Assembly: GCA_025716855.1 (NCBI GenBank)
Contig: JAIXMQ010000001.1
Location: forward strand, 1-64,000
DNA from: Pilaira anomala
Taxonomy: Eukaryota; Mucoromycota; Mucoromycetes; Mucorales; Mucoraceae
Length of the DNA stretch: 64,000 bases
Reading direction: 5' to 3'
Both the position numbers and the translations under genes were made by a program. Position 1 is the first letter of the stretch, and each line of letters begins with the position of its first letter. The notes below the pieces were generated by a model, which had not been told where the DNA came from, did not search any database, and saw only the letters and a program-made list of their open reading frames with translations. Shown piece by piece: positions 55,852-64,000 of the stretch.

Positions 55852-56815
55852 ATGGTCATTCAAAGACCTAGTCAAACAATCAAGTAAAGAAATAAGCAAC
55901 TTTCAAGTTTAAAAAAAAAAACTCTTATTAAAATTGAGTATCCTATAGGCTTACCAATGTTTCTATCGTTCGTCTTCGTAAGGGCGGTAAACGTTTTGAA
56001 TTAGCTTGTTACAAGAACAAAGTTATGGAATGGAGAAGCAACGTGTAAAGTATATATATATATACACTCACTTGTCAATATCTTGAATAGTATTAACCAT
56101 CAAAATTACAGTGAGACAGATATTGACGAAGTGTTACAAATTCATAATGTATTTTTCAATGTATCCAAGGGCCAAGTAGCCAGTAAAGAGGACTTAAAGA
56201 AATGTTTCAAGACAGAAGACCAAGACGCAGTAATTCAAGAGATTTTAAAGAAGGGTGAATTACAAGTAGCAGAAAAAGAAAGAACAGATCAACTCGAGAC
56301 AACTTGGAAGGATATTGCAAATATCGTTACTGACAACTGTGTGAACCCTCAAACAAAGCGACCTTATACTGTCACTATGATTGAAAAGGCAATGCAAGAT
56401 CTTCACCTAAGTGTTAATCCAAAACGTAGCACCAAATCCCAAGCTTTAGACGTCATTAAACAATTACAAGAAAAGCAATTGTTACCTATTCAACGTGCTC
56501 AAATGCGTCTTCGATTAACTCTTCCTCAATCAAACGAAACTAAAAAATTACGTGAAAAGATTTTGCCATTGCTTACTTCGATTGAAGATGAAGATTCTGG
56601 AAGTACTGAATATGAATTGGTAAGTAATAATAATAACAATAACAACAAAAAACAAGAGTAATAATTTTATGAGTGTGTGTACAATATAGGTTGCTTTAAT
56701 TGATCCTGGTAAATATCGTACTATTAGTGATTTGTTACAAAACGAATCAAAAGGTAAAGGACAATTAGAAATTATGAATTTAAGAGAAAAGGAAGAAGGA
56801 GATGAGAAATTTTAA
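55852..56815 (+). CDS. SDO1: Ribosome maturation factor SBDS/Sdo1
   Basis: Four exons (55852-55883, 55949-56044, 56112-56619 and 56690-56815) give 253 residues, the normal length. Conserved blocks are [47 protein letters not shown] and [23 protein letters not shown]. The C-terminal [11 protein letters not shown] is also present. SBDS acts with the GTPase Efl1 to release eIF6 from late 60S subunits in the cytoplasm. The first intron is preceded by only ten complete codons. Confidence 0.97.
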
Positions 56816-57015
56816 AAGACTGGAGAATTTAAAATGAACAAGTTTTCTTCATTCTTTTTAATCCATCTTAATAATTGATTTGAACTTGAAATAATTAATG
56901 GTTTTGGTGTGTTTGAAGGAAAGACAACATACAGTTCAAATGAAGAAGTGATCTATATGTATAATAATAATAAAAAAAAAAGTTAAATAAATATATAAAT
57001 TATATATAATAAATG

Positions 57016-58556
57016 TCATATATATCTAACCCATCCCAGTAAAATCTCTTGATCACTATTAACATAGTATAATTTTAATGGCCTTGCTCTACTATGCATT
57101 CTGTCATGTACATGTTGATATAATCTAAATAATCTTCTTCTACTAGCATCATGAACATAGGGTCCACTAAAGCCAGGTGTTGTAAATTGAACATGTACTT
57201 TAGACTTGTACATAAAATGAAGTAAAGAAGGTATCTGGATTTCTTCTACCATATATAACTTATCTGATGCTTCCTTTATATTTTCCAACACTTTGGTCTT
57301 TTCCATTTCTTCAACTAGTTTTGTTTTCCATTCACTAATCTCAAAGAAATTACCTTTATCTGTACTAATCACCACAATTGAAATACCTGGTTCAATATAA
57401 CAAATATAAGCATGTAAAAATCCTCTCGAATTAAACTTTGGTAAACATAATGGTGTCCAAGATTCGGCTGTATGGAATGTAGTAGATCCAGTCAACATGT
57501 TGAATAGTAAATGTAAATCAGATGGGTGTAAACTATGCTTTCTTGGTCTTAGTAGTGTCACTAATTTACCATCCGCTACTACCATTGCATATAATAAATT
57601 CTTTACTTTTCCATCTGTCAAAATTCCTCCTGCTTGATCTCGAATCGTTCGATTCAATCTTAAACACTGTAATCCACTCAACATGAAACTATGGTCATTA
57701 TTGAATAATGTTGATAAACTATCCAAAAATACTTCTGTACCTCCTAATAACCTACGAAGATCAAAATTTACTCGCTGTTCGAATATTTTGGTTAATTGTA
57801 CGCTGGTTAATACACTAAGAATTTGGTTATGAAGGCACACCATCTGATCACGCAACTATGTATATAAATATAGTTAATATATATATATAATTATATAATT
57901 ATATATTTTAAATACCTGGCTTTCAGATTCGCCTGTTCTTGAAACTGATACAAAGTAAAGGGGTTCCTTTAAAAGGAAAACAAATTTATGATGGCCTGCA
58001 TTAATCGTCCTAAATCATTCATCATTATTACACTTATTGTTTATATGTATGAGTCATAGCTTTTACTTTATGGTATCATCACTATCTTGAAAGAATGATA
58101 TGATGGCTTGAATGACACCCATAAAAGATGATAACCGAGATTCATCTCCATATCTAGAAGTATGCTGTTGGTCATTCATCATTCTTATTTCTCTATCTCT
58201 TAATATATATATATTTACCTTGTCCAAACAGGTTTACCAGCACTACTCAAGATAAAGAAATGTTTCTTGTGTTGTAACCATGTACCTGGTTCTATTATAT
58301 TAAAAAAGAAAGGGTTAATGTAACTCTAAAAAAAGAGAATTTAAAGTTTTTTACCTGATGTAGAAGTATTACCACCACCAGCAACAACAACAGAACTTCT
58401 TGAACCTTGTCTTTTCAACTTGTTAAAACATTTGACTGGATCACTTTCTGTTGAATTAGAAGAATAGCTAGATACATAAGAAGCTGGTTTCATAGAGTTA
58501 TCGTCTTCTGAAGAGCTACTATTATCTCTTTCAATAAAAACGGGTTGTGTTGCCAT
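57016..58556 (-). CDS. MON1: Vacuolar fusion protein Mon1
   Basis: Five exons (58556-58355, 58291-58219, 58153-58067, 58009-57916 and 57855-57016) give 431 residues. A serine-rich N-terminus of about 70 residues precedes the Mon1 longin-like domains. The blocks KKHFFILSSAGKPVWTRYGDE, IQAIISFFQD, FVFLLKEPLYFVSVSRTGESE and ARPLKLYYVNSDQEILLGWV are characteristic. Mon1 with Ccz1 is the exchange factor that loads Rab7/Ypt7 on late endosomes and vacuoles. It is shorter than the yeast and human proteins, mainly because the disordered N-terminus is short. Confidence 0.94.
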
Positions 58557-58612
58557 TGGGGATGAAAAGTTGGGTTTATTAGGAGAAAAAGGGATTTTAT
58601 TTTTATTTTTAT

Positions 58613-58644
<32 letters not shown>

Positions 58645-59111
58645 TCACGTTTTGTTGCTGGTATCCAAATTTTTCTTATGCGTTATGTATACATACACAT
58701 TTAGCGTAGTAGTAGCATATAGTCTATTTGCTTATTTTATCAATTACTCTCTCTCTCTCTCTCTAAATAAAATGTGTTCCCTTTTTTTTATGTAAAAAAA
58801 CCGGCTTATAGATATATAAAAAATAATCAATGTTATATTGATAAAAAGGAGAAAGAAGGGGTAGTTATTTAAGAAATAATATATTTTGAGAAAAAAAAAA
58901 GAGATAGTGAGAGATGTTGTATATATAAATTTATATTGAATCGTAGGGGTTGAGTTGTCTGATGTATAAAAAGAGACTATTTTTCTCTGCTTCTTTTTTT
59001 TTTTCCTCTCTTCTCTTTCTCTCTTCTTTATATATACATATTTATATATACCCACTTACTACCCACACACTCATACTTTTTTCTTCTTTATAAACACACA
59101 CATACATAAAT
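58557..59111. other. Divergent spacer between MON1 and a small orphan
   Basis: This 555-base spacer contains a 28-base A run near 58612, a CT repeat near 58746, and several TA-rich patches. TATAAAAA near 58965-58972 is a plausible TATA box for the gene at 59112. No other gene is seen. Confidence 0.5.
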
Positions 59112-59375
59112 ATGACTGACTCCATGTCGTATCACAGATCAAAAATGTCACCCACTCGTATGATGGATGAATCTCAAAGTGATAGAAGAGGTAATAATGG
59201 AGGTATCAGAAGAGATTCTTCAACCGCTACTCTTTTAACTCGTGAACAACAATTAAGAGAAGAAATCGCAAGATTGAGAAGAGAAGAACAAGAACTTAGA
59301 GAAAAGGATCATTGGGTTAAACAAAATATTACTGCTGTTAGAGAAAAAATTGCTGCTGAAAGAAGACCATATTAG
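59112..59375 (+). CDS. Small charged coiled-coil protein, unknown
   Basis: An 87-residue single-exon frame starts at MTDSMSYHRSKMSPTRMM. The second half is strongly heptad-like and arginine/glutamate-rich (REQQLREEIARLRREEQELREK), which predicts a coiled coil. The first half is serine/arginine-rich with RDSSTAT, possible kinase sites. A TATA-like box lies about 145 bases upstream and a pyrimidine-rich leader leads directly to the ATG, so expression is likely. No known family is recognised. Confidence 0.65.
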   Translation: MTDSMSYHRSKMSPTRMMDESQSDRRGNNGGIRRDSSTATLLTREQQLREEIARLRREEQELREKDHWVKQNITAVREKIAAERRPY

Positions 59376-60528
59376 TTTTTTTAAAATCTTTTCTCTCTCT
59401 CTCTCTTTCCCACACACACTTTGTTTACTTGATTAAATATATGTTTTTTTTTATTTACTTGTGTTATTTAAAATTGTTGTCTAGTTTCTTTAAGGAGCAG
59501 CATGAAATATAGGGATTTTTTTTTTGAACACACGCCCCCTCCCCCCTCCCCTTTTTTTATCGTCGTAGTCAAATTGTAAAAAAAGATATATATACATCTA
59601 TATTACCGGGCCAATTGATACAAGTTATTTCAACTTGAATGATTATATTTCTATACTAAAATACTTATTCAACGAATAAATAATCTATCAAATCAGATTC
59701 TGCATTTATAAATATATACATATTATATAAATATATATTTAATGGTTACAGCACGACCTTTTTTTTTTTTTCATGTCTTCTCGGTTTTTTTGTTATTAAA
59801 TAAAAAGGTAGTGCTCTTTTAAATTATGACTGATCTCATTAAGTTTGTAATGTAGAAGCAGTCCAGGAGAGCATCTATAAATAAAAAAGGATACTATATA
59901 CAACTTGGCGATCATCTTATACACTGGTTCTCTTTATATATATATATGTATAAAACTCATTTGGCGGCATAAATTGTTCCCTTATTAGAATTTTTCGTGT
60001 ATCTCAAAAAAAAAAAGAAGTTTTAATACTACCGAGGGCAATCATTTAACTTTTTAAAATATTGGTACAGTCTGGACACACACAATGCCACTCTTTTTCT
60101 ATGAACTATAGTGATTGTACCTGACCGTTCTTCAATAACTTCTTAATTATGGAAAAAGACTGGTGACTTTAATTTTGTATCAATCATGTTGAAGATGTAT
60201 ATGTAGATACAATTTGTTTCAAAATTTCTCGCTCCTTTGAACTGGGTCGAGCTTGCCGAGTCCTCAATTGCTTTTTCTGATTCTTTTTTTCCCAAGGATA
60301 AATTCAACGTATTCCCTCAATTTTTTATGGTTTCAAATCAATGTACTAGTCCTAACAGTCATGACATGATATAAACCGACTCCAATATTATAGGAGTCCC
60401 AAGTATGCTTTCAAGCTATAATAATGTTTTTCTATTATGCTCTTTTTGAAAACCTTGGTACCTGAAAAGTCGCTGTTTGTCGAGAATTTATACCAAGGCA
60501 TTTGGATCTCGCCTATACGTCTCAAATT

Positions 60529-60572
<44 letters not shown>

Positions 60573-60616
60573 GTTAGGTGAAAACATGTAGTAGTGAAAG
60601 ACATCCATGTGGTATT
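59376..60616. other. Gene-free region
   Basis: About 1.2 kb between the small orphan and the dehydrogenase gene, AT-rich with a C run near 59537 and a run of about 39 A at 60531-60570. No gene-like frame is seen. Confidence 0.5.
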
Positions 60617-62017
60617 TTATTTCTTTAAACGAATTTTGGTCATTGTGTCTTTCCATAATGCATCAATATTTTTTCCCTTACCATCGATTGTGACAGTAGG
60701 CAAGTTTTGCTTACGTTCATTAGCCCAGTAACTACCGCTATCTTTCAAATCTTTGGCAAGGCAGAGAAAAAGAGGGGTTCGACTACCTTCTTTTGGTGTC
60801 AACATGATATGGTTAAAAATATTTGATACCACAGGTAGGTTAAATACAGTGGTGGTAGAAAATAGTTTTGTATTCACTGTGCCAGGATGATAGGCTATTT
60901 TTTTTTAAGAAAAGAAAAAGGAGGTTATTACCATGTGCTTTTGTTGATTAAATTTTTACTTACAATATATTTTAACAGGTGTTGTCTTTGCTAAGCGGGT
61001 TGCGAGCTGGGTGACACATGCTTTGCTATAAGCATAATGATCCAGACCATTCAAGTCATATTTTTGCAAAGGAACATTCAAGTCTAAATTGTTTACAGTA
61101 TACATCGTAGAACTAGATGCAAACAACACTCTTCCCGATTTTTGGTTGATAAATGGTAACAAGGAACGAGTGAGGAGGATAGGCGATAAGAAGTTCTAGT
61201 AAAGAAATCAATAACACAGTAAATAATTTAAGCCAGTTATTACTTACTGTTTGGCATTGGGATTCAAATCCATCTACAGTCTTTTGGTAAGGTGTGTTCA
61301 TTATACCCGCATTATCTAAAATAAAAAATGAGATTATTCGAATCAAATAAAAATTGTATTTTATAATAATTGACTTACTTATCAATAACTGTATATTCTT
61401 TTTAGGTACTTTTGTTTGAACCTGATGAACAAAATTTTGAACGGATTCAAAGCTAGTAAGATCAAGCTGAATACAAGATATCTTGACTGATTTTTCTTTT
61501 GCTTGTAATGCATCAATTATAATCTCGTGAGATTTTTCAGAACGTGTACCTTAAAAAAAATGTCAATGCCATTATTTTTAATTGTAACACAAATATCAAA
61601 TATACCTATTATCACATGAAATCCAGCTTCAATTAAACCTTTCGCTATTTCTAATCCAATACCAGAGTCACCGCCAGTAATTACAGCTATGGACCCTTCA
61701 TTATCGTTATGTTCACTTACAAACGTATCAACATAATTCTCATTCTTTGATTGAGTTGAGGATCCTTCAAAAAGACCGCGATGACAAAGAGTAATATAAA
61801 TTGTTTCAACGACACCAATAATATAGACTTTTAAAAAAGTTGGTAGCCAGGTCCATTGGCTCATGTCAAGGTTAACGGCTTCCAAATAACAATCAGCATA
61901 AGATGCTTTAAATCGGTCGTGTTGGATTGCTTTTGCGTCATTATGAAAGCCTTGTAACTTTTGAGCTATAAGGTATGCAAAAAATGAAATGACGAAACTG
62001 ACTATTAACAAAAGCAT
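60617..62017 (-). CDS. Membrane-anchored short-chain dehydrogenase/reductase
   Basis: Five exons (62017-61606, 61549-61379, 61315-61248, 61195-60964 and 60894-60617) give 386 residues. An N-terminal hydrophobic anchor (MLLLIVSFVISFFAYLIA) and a second hydrophobic stretch near residue 60-77 precede a classical SDR Rossmann domain. The cofactor motif TGGDSGIG begins at residue 114, the NNAG motif spans the second intron, and the catalytic YAYSK has tyrosine 271 and lysine 275. The layout resembles retinol dehydrogenase or DHRS-type SDRs. The substrate is unknown; a lipid or sterol-related carbonyl is plausible for a membrane SDR. It is divergent from the m-AAA protease gene with only 154 bases between start codons. 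Confidence 0.9.
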
Positions 62018-62171
62018 TCTTTTCTAAGAAAAAATAAAGTTTGTTTGATCGTAGAAACAGTGAACCTCCTCGAGTTTGAAATCCCCCGACAAACCCTTCA
62101 GAGAAAAACCCCGCTAATGGGCACAAAATGTTCTTTTTTTGTCATTTACTTTTTATTTCTTATTAGATTTA
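62018..62171. promoter_or_regulatory. Short bidirectional promoter
   Basis: Only 154 bases separate the divergent start codons of the SDR gene and the m-AAA protease gene. The region includes a GC-richer patch near 62063-62107 and must contain both sets of core promoter signals. Confidence 0.6.
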
Positions 62172-64000
62172 ATGCTGAACAGAGTAGCGCTAATAAAGCA
62201 AAGATATGCTTTAATTCGAAGACCAACGACACTGATTTATAGATATTATAACTCCAATAAATCTGATCGACCATCACAAGTACCAAAAGGATTTGAAAAC
62301 TTCTTTAACAATCCTGGTAGTAAAAAGCCCAAGATTACATTTGAAAGTAATAAACCCCCAAAGAATGACAAACCTCCTCCAAAGATCCCAGAACCAAATG
62401 GACTTAAAACTTTGGGCCCTATACTTGTTGGTTCTACCGCTCTGTGGTATGCACTGAATTTAGGCTCGAATCAAAATTTTCATGAAGTGTCATTTCAAGA
62501 GTTTAGAGCGAAATTATTAGACCGAGGGCTTGTGCAGGAGCTTAATGTGATGAATAATAAATATGTCCAAGTCAAACTATTACCAGAAGCAAGGTCGGTA
62601 TTATCAGACGATCCAAATGCAATTTATTATTTTAGTATTGGTTCTGTTGAAAGTTTTGAACATCAGTTAGAAAAGAGTCAAGATAGATTAGGAATTCCAG
62701 ATGAAGAGCGCATACCTGTTTCATATCACTCAACGGGCAATTTGACCAATGCATTGATTCAGTTTATTCCTACGTTGATGTTGATTGGTTTCTTTATTTA
62801 TATGGGACGGCGTGCTGCTGGAGGTGGTGCAGGCGGCCCAGGTGGACTGTTTGGAATAGGAAAAAGCAAAGCAAAGCTTTTCAATAAAGAAACTGATGTC
62901 AAAGTCAAATTTAAAGACGTTGCTGGTGCTGAAGAAGCTAAAGAAGAGATCATGGAGTTTGTAAAATTTCTAAAAGATCCACAAAAATATGAGCAACTAG
63001 GCGCTACTATTCCTAAAGGAGCTATCTTGTCAGGTCCACCTGGTACGGGTAAGACATTGATGGCAAAAGCAACAGCTGGAGAAGCTAATGTTCCTTTCTT
63101 GAGTGTATCCGGTTCCGAGTTTATAGAAATGTTCGTGGGTGTGGGTCCTTCTCGTGTCAGAGATTTATTTGCTACTGCTAAAAAGAATGCACCTTGTATT
63201 ATATTCATTGATGAAATTGACGCTATTGGTAAAACTAGAGGTAAGGGCGGTCCTCTTGGTGGTGGCAACGATGAACGAGATAGTACATTAAATCAACTTT
63301 TGGTGGAGATGGATGGGTTCGATTCGCACGACCATGTGGTTGTATTAGCAGGTACCAACCGACCTGATGTATTAGACCCTGCATTGTTACGTCCAGGTAG
63401 ATTTGATCGACATATTGTTATTGATAAGCCCGATATCATTGGTCGTGCCGAAATATTTAAGGTTCACTTAAAACCTATCAAAATTAATCCAAATTTGAAA
63501 GTTGATGACTTGTCTCATAAGTTGGCATCGCTTACTGGAGGATTTGCCGGAGCTGATATTCATAACATATGCAATGAAGCAGCCTTGATAGCAGCACGTA
63601 ATTCTAAAGATGAAGTTGATGAATCTGATTTTGAAGCCGCTATTGAACGTGTGATTGCTGGTATTGAAAAGAAGTCTCGCGTTTTATCAGAAGAAGAAAA
63701 GAAGACAGTGGCATATCATGAGGCAGGACATGCAGTTGCAGGCTGGTATTTGAAACATACGGAACCACTTTTGAAGGTGTCTATTATTCCTCGAGGTAGT
63801 AGTGCTTTGGGTTATGCCCACTATTTACCGAAAGATCAATATCTTTATTCTGAACTTCAATTGATGGATCGAATGTGTGTTGCATTGGGTGGAAGAGTGT
63901 CAGAAATGTTGTTTTTTGAATCAGTCACTACTGGAGCACAAAATGATTTACAAAAGGTGACTAAGATGGCCTATTCGCAAGTTAGTATCTTTGGTATGAA
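62172..64000 (+). CDS. AFG3: Mitochondrial m-AAA protease subunit (Afg3/Yta12), cut by window end
   Basis: The frame is open without introns from the ATG at 62172 to the window edge, at least 609 residues, so the 3' end is missing. A basic presequence ([18 protein letters not shown]) targets mitochondria. The FtsH-extracellular-type intermembrane domain follows, then a transmembrane helix near 200. The AAA domain has GPPGTGKT near residue 288, [14 protein letters not shown] near 346 and [12 protein letters not shown]. The zinc protease motif HEAGH is at about residue 516. The family degrades misfolded inner-membrane proteins and matures mL32. The [21 protein letters not shown] segment looks more like Afg3 than Yta12, but the distinction is not firm. 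Confidence 0.93.
   Translation, partial: MLNRVALIKQRYALIRRPTTLIYRYYNSNKSDRPSQVPKGFENFFNNPGSKKPKITFESNKPPKNDKPPPKIPEPNGLKTLGPILVGSTALWYALNLGSNQNFHEVSFQEFRAKLLDRGLVQELNVMNNKYVQVKLLPEARSVLSDDPNAIYYFSIGSVESFEHQLEKSQDRLGIPDEERIPVSYHSTGNLTNALIQFIPTLMLIGFFIYMGRRAAGGGAGGPGGLFGIGKSKAKLFNKETDVKVKFKDVAGAEEAKEEIMEFVKFLKDPQKYEQLGATIPKGAILSGPPGTGKTLMAKATAGEANVPFLSVSGSEFIEMFVGVGPSRVRDLFATAKKNAPCIIFIDEIDAIGKTRGKGGPLGGGNDERDSTLNQLLVEMDGFDSHDHVVVLAGTNRPDVLDPALLRPGRFDRHIVIDKPDIIGRAEIFKVHLKPIKINPNLKVDDLSHKLASLTGGFAGADIHNICNEAALIAARNSKDEVDESDFEAAIERVIAGIEKKSRVLSEEEKKTVAYHEAGHAVAGWYLKHTEPLLKVSIIPRGSSALGYAHYLPKDQYLYSELQLMDRMCVALGGRVSEMLFFESVTTGAQNDLQKVTKMAYSQVSIFGM

Overview
This window looks like nuclear DNA of an early-diverging fungus, most likely a Mucoromycota (Mucorales-type) species. 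The reasons are an AT-rich composition, very dense A and T homopolymer runs, many short GT-AG introns of about 50 to 150 bases, standard genetic code, and typically fungal proteins (plasma-membrane H+-ATPase, AP-1 gamma, NuA4 subunit Eaf6, a Bck1-like MAPKKK, Spg1, Mob2, Alb1). The taxonomic placement is inference from style and gene content. Exon models were assembled by eye from GT/AG sites with reading-frame phase checked at each junction.

Layout. 1-3 kb: an imperfect 166-base direct repeat pair and a broken Tc1/mariner-like transposon with near-identical terminal inverted repeats. 4-7 kb: Eaf6, a hotdog thioesterase, and a Whi5/Nrm1-like protein, all on the plus strand. 7-10.1 kb: AP-1 gamma adaptin (minus). 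10.1-13 kb: mostly gene-free, with a tRNA-Thr(AGU). 13-18 kb: mitoribosomal mL49 (minus), Orc3 (plus), a queuosine-salvage hydrolase (minus). 19.8-23 kb: the PMA-type H+-ATPase. 24.9-28.7 kb: ornithine decarboxylase and a mitochondrial polyprenyl diphosphate synthase (both minus). 29.4-32.3 kb: a small orphan and a Yra1/ALYREF mRNA export factor with an unusually long intron.

33-37.1 kb is the most accessory stretch: a Myb/SANT-trihelix protein gene lies head-to-head with a PIF/Harbinger-type transposase broken by a single extra base, followed by convergent coding relics and an exact 39-base tandem duplication near 37.5 kb. 39.7-43.1 kb: a PAQR receptor, Spg1/Tem1 GTPase and a secreted double-psi beta-barrel protein. 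45.5-50.9 kb: a multi-pass membrane orphan, Mob2, and a SAM-domain MAPKKK. 51.6-58.6 kb: Alb1, a USP10/Ubp3-like deubiquitinase with a large polyglutamine region, SBDS/Sdo1 and Mon1. 59.1-64 kb: a small coiled-coil orphan, a membrane-anchored short-chain dehydrogenase, and a mitochondrial m-AAA protease cut by the window edge.

Functionally this is mostly housekeeping with no operon-like logic. Some themes recur: ribosome biogenesis (Alb1, SBDS, mL49), vesicle traffic (AP-1 gamma, Mon1), cell-cycle and morphogenesis signalling (Orc3, Whi5-like, Spg1, Mob2, MAPKKK) and mitochondrial function (polyprenyl synthase, m-AAA protease, mL49). I found no clear multi-gene novel system. The best candidates for a second look are the Myb/Harbinger neighbourhood, the long Yra1 intron, the degenerate coding islands at 23.3 and 36.4-37.1 kb, and the membrane orphan at 45.5 kb.
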